A stretch of DNA of 64,000 nt, taken from Neptunicoccus cionae. GTDB taxonomy: Bacteria; Pseudomonadota; Alphaproteobacteria; Rhodobacterales; Rhodobacteraceae. How positions within the stretch are numbered: the first letter of the stretch is position 1; each line of letters begins with the position of its first letter. The position numbers and the translations under genes are program-made. Shown here piece after piece: positions 54,510 through 63,940 of this stretch. The notes beneath the pieces were generated by a model. The model had not been told where the DNA came from. It did not search any database and was given only the letters and a program-made list of their open reading frames with translations. Location of the stretch: positions 1,108,600-1,172,599 of the forward strand of contig NZ_BMKA01000001.1 of the NCBI RefSeq assembly GCF_014643735.1. The letters are read 5' to 3'.

Positions 54510-55841
54510 ATGCAGGTAACAGAGACACTTAACGAAGGCCTGAAGCGCGGCTATTCGATCACCGTCACAGCGGCAGAGCTGGAAGAAAAAGTGAACGCGA
54601 AACTGGCCGAAGCGCAGCCAACCATCGAAATGAAGGGCTTCCGCAAGGGTAAAGTTCCGATGGCTCTGCTGAAGAAGCAGTTCGGCAAGTCTGTTCTGGG
54701 CGAAGCCATGCAAGAAAGCATCGATGGCGCGATGAACGAGCACTTCGAAGCTTCTGGCGACAAGCCTGCCATGCAGCCTGACGTGAAGATGACCAATGAA
54801 GATTGGGAAGAGGGCAGCGACGTAGAAGTTTCCCTGAACTATGAGTGTCTTCCAGAGGTTCCTGAAACCGATTTCTCCAAGATCAAGCTGGAAAAACTGG
54901 TCGCCAAGATCGAAGAATCCGATGTGGACGAAGCTCTTGGCAATCTGGCCGAAAGTGCGCAGAATTTTGAAGATCGAAAAGACGGTGAAAAAGCTGAAGA
55001 TGGCGATCAGGTTGTGATCAACTTCCTTGGCAAAGTTGACGGCGAAGCTTTTGAAGGTGGCGCTGCAGACGATTACCCGTTGGTCCTTGGCTCCAACTCC
55101 TTTATTCCAGGTTTTGAAGAGCAATTGGTCGGCGCCAAAGCTGGCGACGACATTGAGGTGAACGTAAAGTTCCCTGACGAGTATGGTGCTGAACACCTGG
55201 CTGGCAAAGACGCTGTCTTTGAGTGCAAAATCAATGCTGTGAAGGCGCCAGCCGCTGCTGAAATCAACGACGAACTGGCCCAAAAATTCGGTGCTGAAGA
55301 TCTGGCTGATCTGCGCAAGCAAATCACAGAGCGTCTGGAAGCCGAATATGGCAATGCAGCTCGCATGGTGATGAAGCGCAACCTGATGGACGAGCTAGCT
55401 AAAGCTGTGTCTTTCGAATTGCCGCCGACCCTTGTTGAAAACGAAGCGAAGCAGATTGCACATCAGCTGTGGCATGAAGAAAACCCCGATGTTCAGGGCC
55501 ACGATCACCCTGAAATCGAAACCACAGACGAGCATCAAGACCTGGCAGAGCGTCGCGTTCGCCTTGGCCTGCTGCTCGCCGAAGTTGGTCAAAAGCAGGA
55601 AATCACTGTGACGGATCAGGAACTGCAACAAGCCGCCATGCAGCAGGCCCAGCAGTATCCGGGTCAAGAGCGTCAGTTCTTTGAATTCCTTCAACAAAAC
55701 GAGCAAATGCAACAGCAAATGCGCGCGCCGATCTTTGAAGACAAGGTCGTTGATTACATCATCGAACAGTCTGATGTTTCCGAAAAAGAAACGACCAAAG
55801 AAGGTCTGCAAAAAGCTGTTGAAGAGCTGGAAGCCGAGTAA
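54510..55841 (+). CDS. tig: Trigger factor
   Basis: Ribosome-bound chaperone and prolyl isomerase. It has 443 residues. The ribosome-binding N-terminal domain carries the signature [17 protein letters not shown] (about 46-62), followed by an FKBP-type isomerase domain (about 165-245; [20 protein letters not shown]) and a helical C-terminal domain (about 250-443) with very Gln/Glu-rich segments. It starts at an ATG after AAGGA (ribosome site AAGGATAAAAA). Confidence 0.95.
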   Translation: MQVTETLNEGLKRGYSITVTAAELEEKVNAKLAEAQPTIEMKGFRKGKVPMALLKKQFGKSVLGEAMQESIDGAMNEHFEASGDKPAMQPDVKMTNEDWEEGSDVEVSLNYECLPEVPETDFSKIKLEKLVAKIEESDVDEALGNLAESAQNFEDRKDGEKAEDGDQVVINFLGKVDGEAFEGGAADDYPLVLGSNSFIPGFEEQLVGAKAGDDIEVNVKFPDEYGAEHLAGKDAVFECKINAVKAPAAAEINDELAQKFGAEDLADLRKQITERLEAEYGNAARMVMKRNLMDELAKAVSFELPPTLVENEAKQIAHQLWHEENPDVQGHDHPEIETTDEHQDLAERRVRLGLLLAEVGQKQEITVTDQELQQAAMQQAQQYPGQERQFFEFLQQNEQMQQQMRAPIFEDKVVDYIIEQSDVSEKETTKEGLQKAVEELEAE

Positions 55842-55868
55842 TCACATCCCCTTTGGGATTGACGGGAA

Positions 55869-55890
55869 GGGCGCCAGTGGCGCCCTTTTT
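55869..55890 (+). terminator. Rho-independent terminator of tig
   Basis: A perfect 7-bp stem GGGCGCC/GGCGCCC (55869-55875/55879-55885) with loop AGT, then TTTTT (55886-55890). It lies 27 nt past the tig stop. Confidence 0.9.
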
Positions 55891-56088
55891 GCTTTGTCTA
55901 GGAACATTGTCTTCTGTTAACGGAGTTTCAACGTTCCGACTCTAATGTAGGTGTCACAGGCCCGTCTCCTCTGTGTGATTGCCAACTGGCTTGACCATGG
56001 GGAATACGCATTTCACACCTTGAAGCCCCCCAATCCTCGAACTACAGTCACCCGAACCCAAGACACACAAGATACAGGCCTTCTTAAA

Positions 56089-56718
56089 ATGAGAGATCCC
56101 CTCGAAGTTTACGCAAATACGCTCGTCCCTATGGTGGTAGAGCAAACATCCCGTGGCGAACGGGCCTACGATATCTTCTCGCGCCTGCTGAAAGAACGGA
56201 TAATCTTTGTATCCGGTCCGGTGCATGACGGTATGTCTACACTGATCGTGGCGCAATTGTTGTTCCTCGAAGCAGAAAATCCGAAGAAAGATATCGCCAT
56301 GTATATTAACAGCCCGGGTGGTGTCGTGACCTCTGGTTTGTCGATTTATGACACGATGCAATATATCCGCCCGAAAGTTTCAACTCTTTGTGTTGGACAG
56401 GCGGCTTCTATGGGGTCTCTGCTAATGGCAGCGGGTGAACCGGGCATGCGGTTCTCGCTTCCGAACTCCCGGATCATGGTGCATCAGCCTTCCGGCGGTT
56501 TCCAAGGACAAGCGTCTGATATCGCGCTGCACGCGAAAGAGATTCTTGAGCTGAAAGACAGGCTTAATAAAATCTATGTAAAACACTGCAATCAAGATAT
56601 TGAAACTGTTGAGAAAGCGCTCGACCGCGATAACTTTATGACAGCGGAAGAGGCCAAAGACTGGGGCCTGATCGACGAGATTGTGCAAAACCGTGAGAAC
56701 GAACCTGACGCTCCGTAA
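56089..56718 (+). CDS. clpP: ATP-dependent Clp protease proteolytic subunit
   Basis: Serine protease barrel of the ClpXP/ClpAP complexes. It has 209 residues from the ATG at 56089; the longer upstream frame is rejected by family length. The catalytic triad is S107 (in [10 protein letters not shown]), H132 (in IMVHQPSGG) and D181 (in LDRDNFM). clpX follows after 210 nt, in a spacer with long palindromes. Confidence 0.97.
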   Translation: MRDPLEVYANTLVPMVVEQTSRGERAYDIFSRLLKERIIFVSGPVHDGMSTLIVAQLLFLEAENPKKDIAMYINSPGGVVTSGLSIYDTMQYIRPKVSTLCVGQAASMGSLLMAAGEPGMRFSLPNSRIMVHQPSGGFQGQASDIALHAKEILELKDRLNKIYVKHCNQDIETVEKALDRDNFMTAEEAKDWGLIDEIVQNRENEPDAP

Positions 56719-56751
56719 GGTCGTCTAAGGTATTTATTCACACTTTCCTGT

Positions 56752-56792
56752 TATTCCAGCGGCATGACAAAGCAGTCATGCTGCTGGGAATA
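56752..56792. repeat. Long imperfect palindrome between clpP and clpX
   Basis: The arms at 56752-56768 and 56775-56792 pair over about 17 bp with one bulge and one mismatch around a six-base loop (GCATGAC/GTCATGC is perfect). No T-run follows, so it is unlikely to be a plain terminator. A second weaker inverted repeat lies near 56799-56817. It might be an mRNA-stabilising or processing site between the two clp genes. Confidence 0.5.
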
Positions 56793-56928
56793 TGGCTACG
56801 TTCCAATGGCGGAATATTGGCATTGTACACAGGTAAATTCTGCCATACGGTGGGAAAAAGCCAGGGTGAACGCTGGTAAATTGTGCCAACTGGCGCGACG
56901 TTCGGGCAAAAATTAGCGGAGTATAAAG

Positions 56929-58194
56929 ATGGCAAATTCAGGCGGCGGAGACGCAAAAAACACGCTGTATTGCTCTTTTTGCGGCAAAAGCCAGCATGAA
57001 GTGCGCAAGCTGATCGCGGGACCGACTGTATTTATCTGTGATGAATGCGTTGAGCTCTGCATGGATATCATCCGCGAAGAAGCGAAATCCGGTTTGGTGA
57101 AATCCGGTGAAGGCGTTCCAACACCGCAGGAGATCTGTCAGGTGCTCGACGACTACGTGATCGGTCAGGCAACGGCGAAACGCGTATTGTCTGTGGCTGT
57201 GCACAATCACTACAAGCGGCTGAACCACGCTGAAAAAAATTCGGAAATTGAGCTGGCCAAGTCCAACATCCTTTTGATTGGCCCAACTGGCTGTGGCAAA
57301 ACCCTTCTTGCACAGACACTTGCGCGAATTTTGGATGTTCCTTTTACAATGGCAGATGCAACCACGCTGACCGAAGCCGGTTACGTGGGCGAAGATGTTG
57401 AAAACATCATACTGAAATTGCTGCAAGCTTCGGAATATAATGTTGAGCGGGCGCAACGGGGCATCGTTTACATCGATGAAGTAGATAAAATTACCCGCAA
57501 GTCCGATAATCCGTCAATCACCCGCGATGTCAGCGGTGAGGGAGTACAGCAAGCGTTGCTGAAGATTATGGAAGGCACTGTGGCGTCGGTTCCACCGCAG
57601 GGCGGTCGCAAACATCCGCAACAAGAATTCCTGCAAGTGGATACGACCAATATCCTGTTCGTGTGCGGTGGGGCGTTCGCCGGACTTGAGAAGATCATTG
57701 GTCAGCGGGGCAAAGGATCCGGCATTGGCTTCGGCGCTGATGTCAAAGACGAAGAATCCCGCGGCGTTGGTGAAATTTTCACTGAACTGGAGCCAGAAGA
57801 TCTGTTGAAATTCGGCCTTATTCCAGAATTCGTGGGGCGTCTGCCTGTAATCGCGACTTTGACCGATCTGGATGAAGATGCGTTGGTGACGATCCTGTCG
57901 GAGCCTAAGAATGCTTTGGTGAAGCAATACCAGCGCCTCTTCGAACTGGAAGAAACAGAGCTGAAGTTCACACCGGACGCGCTTTCGGCGATTGCTAAAA
58001 GAGCGATTGAACGGAAGACCGGCGCGCGGGGCTTGCGGTCTATCATGGAAGACATTTTGCTGGACACCATGTTCGAACTACCTGGGCTTGAAAATGTCCG
58101 TGAGGTGGTTGTTAACGAAGAAGCCGTGCGCCGAGAGGCAGAACCGCTGATCGTCTACGCCGATACGGAAGAAGAAGCCGCAACAGCGAGCTAA
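56929..58194 (+). CDS. clpX: ATP-dependent Clp protease ATP-binding subunit ClpX
   Basis: AAA+ unfoldase that feeds proteins into ClpP. It has 421 residues. The N-terminal C4 zinc domain ([12 protein letters not shown] ... CDECVELC) recruits substrates, followed by Walker [13 protein letters not shown], Walker B YIDEVDKI, and the pore loop of the GYVGEDVE segment. The ClpP-docking IGF-type loop (SGIGFGAD) is intact. It begins after AGCGGAG with 9-10 nt spacing. Confidence 0.98.
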   Translation: MANSGGGDAKNTLYCSFCGKSQHEVRKLIAGPTVFICDECVELCMDIIREEAKSGLVKSGEGVPTPQEICQVLDDYVIGQATAKRVLSVAVHNHYKRLNHAEKNSEIELAKSNILLIGPTGCGKTLLAQTLARILDVPFTMADATTLTEAGYVGEDVENIILKLLQASEYNVERAQRGIVYIDEVDKITRKSDNPSITRDVSGEGVQQALLKIMEGTVASVPPQGGRKHPQQEFLQVDTTNILFVCGGAFAGLEKIIGQRGKGSGIGFGADVKDEESRGVGEIFTELEPEDLLKFGLIPEFVGRLPVIATLTDLDEDALVTILSEPKNALVKQYQRLFELEETELKFTPDALSAIAKRAIERKTGARGLRSIMEDILLDTMFELPGLENVREVVVNEEAVRREAEPLIVYADTEEEAATAS

Positions 58195-58213
58195 AGAAAG
58201 CATAATCTAGGCC

Positions 58214-58242
58214 AAAGGGCGGGGAGTTTCCCCGCCCTTTTT
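58214..58242 (+). terminator. Rho-independent terminator of clpX
   Basis: An 8-bp GC stem (58217-58224/58230-58237) inside an AAA/TTT extension, loop AGTTT, ending in a T-run. It lies about 20 nt after the clpX stop. Confidence 0.9.
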
Positions 58243-58334
58243 ATTTGGTGGCGTTCAAAACGGTTCATTCCGGTTTGCAAATTTGGATAATTCAGAGCAT
58301 TTTTAACGGAGTTTAAACACCCGAAAGTCGAAGA

Positions 58335-59147
58335 ATGCCGCGCCACTTGGAAACCATCACACAATCGAAACTTTATGTGGAACCTTGGCGGAATCCGGCG
58401 ACGAAACGGTTGCCGGGCGTCAATCTATTGAATTGGAACGATTGGCTGTTAGTCGATGATGCGTTTGCACGTCAGATGGAGTATCGGGATCACTTGCTTA
58501 CTAGTAATCGAGATGCTGTGTTTGATGCGAAACCCTGTGCTGACGCTGCAAGCGAAGAACTGCTGGCCAAAGTCTGTGAAAACCTGACTTATAAGCACGG
58601 GTATTCAGTAGAAAACGATCAGGTAATCCGACCTGATGGTGCAGCGATCCGCTTGAACAAAGATCATCCTCTGGCAGTGGCCGGTCGCTTAGTTCAGCAG
58701 GATTTCTGTCTTTTGGAGCGAGGTGCCAACGAACACGTTCTGCGTGGCGCGGTTTTGTGCTTTCCGTCAAACTGGCGGCTGGGAGATAAGATGGATCGAC
58801 CGATGTCTGCAATCCACGCACCGGTTCAAAGTTACGGCGCGGAACTCGGGACGCGGGTTCAACGAATTTTTGACAACATAGGCGAAACCAATCCCGTATG
58901 GCGAGCAAATTATCTTCTTTATGGCACGGCGAATTTGTTCCAGCCTGACCGCGAAAGGGTCGTGGATCGAACAAGCGGTAAGTGGGTGAGGGTTGAGCGT
59001 CAGTCCCTTGTTTACCTTCCTGAAAGTAAATACCTTGCGTTCGGAATCCACACCCATATCGTCCCGATCACGACCTTTAGCCCGGACGAAAAGGCCGCCT
59101 TCCTAGAGGCTTGGGCCAACCACAAACACTACGCTGTTAGCGGCTAA
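58335..59147 (+). CDS. DUF3445 (haem-dependent oxidative demethylase-like) protein
   Basis: Protein of 270 residues of the DUF3445 family, some members of which form the alpha-like haem-binding subunit of an oxidative N-demethylase. The motif RLVQQDFCLLERG and the HIVPITTFSPDE end (about 241-250) are family hallmarks. Function in this organism is unknown. The gene ends overlapping the convergent permease gene by 11 nt, so both stop codons lie inside the neighbour's last codons. Confidence 0.8.
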   Translation: MPRHLETITQSKLYVEPWRNPATKRLPGVNLLNWNDWLLVDDAFARQMEYRDHLLTSNRDAVFDAKPCADAASEELLAKVCENLTYKHGYSVENDQVIRPDGAAIRLNKDHPLAVAGRLVQQDFCLLERGANEHVLRGAVLCFPSNWRLGDKMDRPMSAIHAPVQSYGAELGTRVQRIFDNIGETNPVWRANYLLYGTANLFQPDRERVVDRTSGKWVRVERQSLVYLPESKYLAFGIHTHIVPITTFSPDEKAAFLEAWANHKHYAVSG

Positions 59148-59976
59148 GCATCGAGCCGATCCGGAATTTAACTTTCGGAGGTTCTGCCAGGTGTCTGTTC
59201 AAACGTTTGCTCACCAAACCGAAGAATCCAACAATAAGCAGCGTGAAAAAGACGAAATAGGCGGCAATAATCGGATACGGAACAAAGGGATTGAACGTGG
59301 CTTCCGCGAAATAGCTCGCGTAGTACAATCCGTCGGCCTCTCGGCGCCAAGCGGGGAATCCGGAGAAAAACACCAGTGCCGTTGAATGAAACAGAAAGAT
59401 CGCCTCGTTTGAATAGGAGGGCCAAGCCAGCCTTAGCATTGTTGGGAAAACGATGCGGCGGAACCTCTTGAAACCGGTCATGCCAAAGGCGTCTGCTGCT
59501 TCGTTGTCACCGCGTGGGATGGATTTCAGCGCACCTGTAAATATCTCGGCGCTGTAGGCGCTTGTATTCAGGAACAATACAACCGTGGCACCGAGCCAAG
59601 CTTTGGTTAACCAACTTGTGCTGGCTGTCAATGTCGCAAACCCCATTGGGATCTCGACACCCACACGGGGGAGCTGAACGAACAATTCGTAAGCGAAGAA
59701 AAACTGGATAAACAGCGGAGAGCCGCGGAAAATGAAAACAAATACTTCTGCTGGCCATCTTAGATAAGGCGGGCCACTGACCCGTGCGAAGGCAAGCGCG
59801 GTCGCAAACACAAATCCAAAAAGAATGGCGACTACAGCGAAATAGACGTTCCATATCATCCCGCTTCCGATCAGAAATATCTGATCACAAAGGGATATAT
59901 CGGATTTTGGCAACAGACGGTCGCCATAGCCGATAGCGCGAAATGCGTAGGCTGAAAAGGACTCTGCACAGCTCAT
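59137..59976 (-). CDS. Amino-acid ABC transporter permease (HisM-like)
   Basis: Permease of 279 residues with about five spans. It carries the FRGSPLFIQFFFAYELF signature and the EAA loop EAADAFGMTGFKRFRRIVFP. The start overlaps the preceding permease's stop (ATGA). It is the last gene of a four-gene operon of the histidine/lysine-arginine-ornithine or opine type (ATPase, binding protein, two permeases). Confidence 0.9.
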   Translation of the reverse strand: MSCAESFSAYAFRAIGYGDRLLPKSDISLCDQIFLIGSGMIWNVYFAVVAILFGFVFATALAFARVSGPPYLRWPAEVFVFIFRGSPLFIQFFFAYELFVQLPRVGVEIPMGFATLTASTSWLTKAWLGATVVLFLNTSAYSAEIFTGALKSIPRGDNEAADAFGMTGFKRFRRIVFPTMLRLAWPSYSNEAIFLFHSTALVFFSGFPAWRREADGLYYASYFAEATFNPFVPYPIIAAYFVFFTLLIVGFFGLVSKRLNRHLAEPPKVKFRIGSMLSR

Positions 59977-60827
59977 CTTGCCACCGACATCCCGCGGGAG
60001 GCCCGCGCGAACACCCTGTCAAATACACGCTGGCTGACCCACGTCAGCAAAAGGTAGAACACCAAAAGGGCAGCGAAATACCAGACCCGCCAGTCCGGAT
60101 GAGAATAGGTATAAGCCTGCGTTTTCATCCCCCCCAGTTCCTTGGCCCAGTAAACGATATCCTTGATTCCAAGTAAAAAGAGCAATGGAGTCGCTTTGAT
60201 TAAAATCATCCATAGATTTGACAGCCCAGGCAGCGCATAAACCCACATCTGGGGGAGGTGGACCCGCCAGAAGGTTTGCCTATCGGTCATCCCGAATGCA
60301 CGCGCGGTTTCCAATTGACCTCTGGGAACCGCTGCCAGCGCACCGTGCAGGGTATTTGCAGTGAAAGCGCCGAAAACGATTGCAAAAGTGACCACAGCAA
60401 GCGTGAAACCCCAAGCTTCGTGCACCCACTGTGGGGAAGGGCCAAGCGGCATTTTCGCAGCCTGACACACCACAAAATCGTTGCCCTGATAGACTGAACC
60501 GACAACATCCGGACATTTGATTTTGTGCCGGATGACCTCAACAGCTTGATCGAGGGCGATTGGAAAAAAAAGGAAAAAGACGATGTCCGGCACCCCCCGC
60601 ACGATCGAGGTGTATCCAAGCCCGATCCAACGGATTGGCGCGAACCCTGAACGTCTGGCCAATGCTCCGGCAAAGCCTAATAACAGGATTGGCGGAACAG
60701 CGGCCGCAAGTAAACCGAGCACAGTCAGGATGCTGTAATACATCGCTGCATGTTTGGGCGTGGTCAGATAACACGACAGCCATTTAAGGCCTTCGATCGC
60801 CTTGGGATCGACGCAAAATTCAAACAT
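59973..60827 (-). CDS. Amino-acid ABC transporter permease (HisQ-like)
   Basis: Permease of 284 residues, partner of the HisM-like one. The signature YTSIVRGVPDIVFFLFF and EAA-like loop ETARAFGMTDRQTFWRVHLP are present. It carries an unusual insertion of about 40 residues between the second and third spans (a loop with KCPDVVGSVYQGNDFVVCQ), longer than in the E. coli proteins. It follows the binding protein gene after 72 nt. Confidence 0.88.
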   Translation of the reverse strand: MFEFCVDPKAIEGLKWLSCYLTTPKHAAMYYSILTVLGLLAAAVPPILLLGFAGALARRSGFAPIRWIGLGYTSIVRGVPDIVFFLFFPIALDQAVEVIRHKIKCPDVVGSVYQGNDFVVCQAAKMPLGPSPQWVHEAWGFTLAVVTFAIVFGAFTANTLHGALAAVPRGQLETARAFGMTDRQTFWRVHLPQMWVYALPGLSNLWMILIKATPLLFLLGIKDIVYWAKELGGMKTQAYTYSHPDWRVWYFAALLVFYLLLTWVSQRVFDRVFARASRGMSVAR

Positions 60828-60899
60828 CTTTCGCGGCCCCGTACACCTGATAGAAAGAAAAAAGATAGGGTGGACAATGGTTTGCCCACCCCGATTGAT

Positions 60900-61625
60900 T
60901 TACCACTGAGGCGCGTCGCCTTCGAACCACTTTGCCAACATTGTGTTAAGCGTGCCATCCGCTTTCATTGAATCGATCGCTTTATTGAGCGTTTCTTTCA
61001 ATTCGGTATCGCTCTCGCGCAGGCCGATGCCAATGCCGCCGCCGATGGCAACATCGTCACCAATAAACTCCAGCATCCCGTTGCTTTCGGCAACAATCGG
61101 CGCGAGGTAGTCCTTGTCCGCAAGAACCGCATCCGCTTCACCGTTGCGCACCGCAGCGACAGTTTCATCCGGCGTTGCGAATTCTACCAATGTAGCGCCG
61201 ATTTCTGAAACATGGCCAGCTTGGATTGTGTTCGTTTGCGCCGCGATGATCGCACCTGAGAGATCAACGTCCATTTCTGCAACGCCGACAAAAGCAGACG
61301 GGGAGGGTGGGTAATATTCGTTTGAAAAATCAATGACATCATCCCGTTCTGGGGTGACGGACATACCCGCAATGATGGTGTCATAGTTCCCTGAAACGAG
61401 GTTCGGGATAATGCTGTCCCAGTCATTGGTGACCCAGGTGCATTCCAGTTCGGCGCGTTTGCAGATTTCGTCGCCCAACTCCCGCTCAAATCCGTCCACT
61501 TCGCCTGCGTCGTTGATAAAGTTATATGGAGGGTAGGCGCCTTCGGTCCCCATGCGGATGGGGTCCGCCAAAGCTGTTACCGCCGCCATTGCAGATAAGC
61601 TTGCTGCAAGTATCAGTTTTTTCAT
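60900..61625 (-). CDS. Amino-acid-binding protein (Lys/Arg/His/ornithine or opine type)
   Basis: Periplasmic binding protein of 241 residues. The signal peptide is about residues 1-20 (ending ALA-DPIRMGTEG). The family 3 motifs GTEGAYPPYNFINDAGEVDGF and DTIIAGMSVTPERDDVIDF are clear, matching the LAO/HisJ group. Two cysteine-containing loops (C56 and C62 region, CKRAELECTW) could form a disulfide. Ligand not determinable from sequence. Confidence 0.9.
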   Translation of the reverse strand: MKKLILAASLSAMAAVTALADPIRMGTEGAYPPYNFINDAGEVDGFERELGDEICKRAELECTWVTNDWDSIIPNLVSGNYDTIIAGMSVTPERDDVIDFSNEYYPPSPSAFVGVAEMDVDLSGAIIAAQTNTIQAGHVSEIGATLVEFATPDETVAAVRNGEADAVLADKDYLAPIVAESNGMLEFIGDDVAIGGGIGIGLRESDTELKETLNKAIDSMKADGTLNTMLAKWFEGDAPQW

Positions 61626-61654
61626 TGTTTTCTCCTTGTTGGGTTTTGACCCGT

Positions 61655-62428
61655 TTACTGGGTTGAGCTTAAAAATTGCTGCAACCTCGTTGATTTAGTA
61701 TTGCCAAACACCTGTTCTGGGGTGCCTTGCTCTTCGATAATTCCCTGATGGAGGAAAATGACGTGGTTCGCAACATCGCGCGCCATCTTCATGTCATGAG
61801 TGACCAAAAGCATGGTCCGGCCCTCGGCTGCGAGATCCTTGATAACATTTACAACTTCTGCCTCTGTTTCGGGATCAAGCGCCGAAGTCGGTTCATCAAA
61901 CAGCATAGCAGCCGGCTCCATAGCCAGCGCACGGGCAATGGCAGCGCGTTGTTGTTGCCCGCCAGACAGCTGAGAAGGATACCGGTCTGATTTATCACCG
62001 ATACCAACCTTGTCCAATAGGCGCTGGCCTTGCTCTAACGCTGCACTCCGATCGGTGCCGAGCACTGTGATCGGCGCCTCTATCACATTCTCTAGAACCG
62101 TTAGATGGGACCAGAGGTTAAACTGCTGAAACACCATAGAAAGATTGGTTCTGAATGAGCGCACCTGATTCTTGTCCGCAGGAGTACGATTGGCCCCCGA
62201 GTTTTTCCATTTGACTGCCTCGCCGGAGATTACAATGTCACCTTGCTGGGCCGTCTCCAAGAGATTGACGCAGCGCAGAAGGGTGCTCTTCCCGGAACCG
62301 GAAGAGCCAATTAAAGCGATGACGTCGCCTTTGTGCGCGATTACATCAACCCCCTTGATCACCTCCAGATCAGCGTAACTTTTGTGGATATTCCGAAGCT
62401 CGATCACGGGCGCGGCAGAATCTGTCAA
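61655..62428 (-). CDS. Amino-acid ABC transporter ATPase (HisP-like)
   Basis: ABC ATPase of 257 residues with Walker A GSSGSGKST, Q-loop VFQQFNLWSH, signature LSGGQQQRAAIARALA, Walker B MLFDEPTSALDPE and switch H in VTHDM. The N-terminal KWKNSGANRTPADKNQVRS loop is typical of the HisP/OccP subgroup. First gene of the operon; 29 nt before the binding protein. Confidence 0.93.
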   Translation of the reverse strand: MTDSAAPVIELRNIHKSYADLEVIKGVDVIAHKGDVIALIGSSGSGKSTLLRCVNLLETAQQGDIVISGEAVKWKNSGANRTPADKNQVRSFRTNLSMVFQQFNLWSHLTVLENVIEAPITVLGTDRSAALEQGQRLLDKVGIGDKSDRYPSQLSGGQQQRAAIARALAMEPAAMLFDEPTSALDPETEAEVVNVIKDLAAEGRTMLLVTHDMKMARDVANHVIFLHQGIIEEQGTPEQVFGNTKSTRLQQFLSSTQ

Positions 62429-62550
62429 GACGAAGGTCCATTTTAACCAGTTTTAAGCGCCCCAAATTGTTATAACCTGAGTGATAAGTCAATCGTTAGA
62501 AACCGGTTTACCACAAGTGAACTTACTGTTCTTTTTGAGTTCAATATGAA

Positions 62551-63027
62551 CTATTGTCCCGGAGATTTTTGGTCGCCGGAAAATCCGGCTTGCGCAAGCG
62601 CATTTAGAATTGAATGGCGTAACTGGCGCTTGTCCACTTTACGTTTTGCTATGTAGTCAACGCATCCAGCTTTGAAGGCTGATGCGACCACGTCACCATC
62701 AAGGTCGCCAGCTATCAGGATAGGCAAAGCCTGTGAATTTTTTTCGTATTTTTCCAATATTTTCAATGCCTCTAGGCCGTTACCTTCTGGCAGCCGGTAG
62801 TCGATAAAAACGATGTGGAATTTGGCGTCTTGAATGAGTTTTTCAAAGGCGATCAGCGATGCGCAACTGGTAAATTTGATGGGAAGGCCCGTATGTTTGG
62901 CAATCCTGCGTAACCGTTTTCGATCAAAATTACTGTCATCCAGTATCAGCGCCTGAACGGTCGTTTCGGTTTTGTGGGGCAGTGGGGTTTGGTCGTCAGT
63001 CTTCAAGGCATAATCGTCTGCAGGCAT
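62551..63027 (-). CDS. Single-domain response regulator, atypical receiver
   Basis: Protein of 158 residues with one receiver domain (about 25-145) and no output domain. The acidic pair is D30/D31, the phospho-acceptor D76 (in FIDYRLPEGNG) and the conserved lysine K128. The Ser/Thr switch position, however, is occupied by Gly/Ala (I105-A106-G107), which is unusual for a normal phospho-switch. It sits 47 nt downstream of a histidine kinase gene and is most likely its partner. Confidence 0.85.
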   Translation of the reverse strand: MPADDYALKTDDQTPLPHKTETTVQALILDDSNFDRKRLRRIAKHTGLPIKFTSCASLIAFEKLIQDAKFHIVFIDYRLPEGNGLEALKILEKYEKNSQALPILIAGDLDGDVVASAFKAGCVDYIAKRKVDKRQLRHSILNALAQAGFSGDQKSPGQ

Positions 63028-63074
63028 AAATAGATCTCCGTTTAGGCAACTTTCATCATGTTGCCCGCAGACTG

Positions 63075-63857
63075 CTAAGAATTTATTAATCCAAACGCAT
63101 TGTTCTTAACTTTATTTCCCCACCCAATCGCGGGGTCATTCAGAAGGGCACGGACACGCAAACCCCGGTTTATTTTTGGAAAAGCGGTTTCAAGGTAAAG
63201 GCTGCCGCGATAGGAATCTGTAACCTTCTGTGCGAGCGCCAAACCGATACCGTTGCCTTCCACCTCGTCCTTGGACCGCAGAGTGGTAAGAACATGCGTT
63301 GCCTTGCTGCGCAGTTCTTTACTAATTCCGGGACCGTTATCTTCCATCTCAATCTCTACCAAATGATCTGATGAGATGATCGAAAGCCTGAGAGAACTGG
63401 TGTGATTATCACGGTGCTTCACTGCGTTGTCCAAAAGCGCGAGGCACAGGTTCGAAAAATCCGGCTCATAAACTTGAATCGAATTGGTGTTGCAGGTCGT
63501 TGTCAGCTCCACAGTCGTGGGCAGGGTAATGGACTGTCGGAATTCTGCCATTTTAGTGGGCAAATCGACCACCGATAGGATTTGGTGCAAACCTACACGA
63601 GAATAGGTTTGAAGCCCGCTAATAAGGGTTTCAAGTCGTGTTCCATTGACTATCAGCGCGTCTAGGTTTTCTTGAACGTCAGCAGATACGTTAGTGTGTG
63701 CGTCAGCCAGATCTTCACAGATCCATTTAGGAAGTTCGACAAGTGCACGAACTGTTTCGGACAAATCATGCGTGATTTTATATAGCAGCTGGTCAGCCGC
63801 AGATGCGCGTGTGTGTATCACAGTAAAATTTCCAGTTGGTTGCTTCAGCTTAAGCAT
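63075..63857 (-). CDS. Sensorless soluble histidine kinase
   Basis: Protein of 260 residues with no transmembrane segment or recognisable sensor. A dimerisation/phospho-acceptor region (about 20-90) has H30 in ITHDLSETVRALVE, followed by a HATPase_c domain (about 130-240) with N-box DNAVKHRD, G1 box DNGPGI and G2 box GNGIGLALAQKV. Input must come from another protein or ligand. The response regulator follows directly, so the pair may form a cytoplasmic switch. Confidence 0.88.
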   Translation of the reverse strand: MLKLKQPTGNFTVIHTRASAADQLLYKITHDLSETVRALVELPKWICEDLADAHTNVSADVQENLDALIVNGTRLETLISGLQTYSRVGLHQILSVVDLPTKMAEFRQSITLPTTVELTTTCNTNSIQVYEPDFSNLCLALLDNAVKHRDNHTSSLRLSIISSDHLVEIEMEDNGPGISKELRSKATHVLTTLRSKDEVEGNGIGLALAQKVTDSYRGSLYLETAFPKINRGLRVRALLNDPAIGWGNKVKNNAFGLINS

Positions 63858-63940
63858 TGGACTGTTAATTTTTTACTAAGCGGGGATAAAAAATTTGTGA
63901 GTTCCATTCCGATTGCATCGGTTTGCGTGGGCAGGATACT

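Noticed and set aside
55951-56088. N-terminal extension of ClpP by 46 codons
   Set aside because: The extra residues have no resemblance to ClpP, the family length fits the ATG at 56089, and codon use differs.
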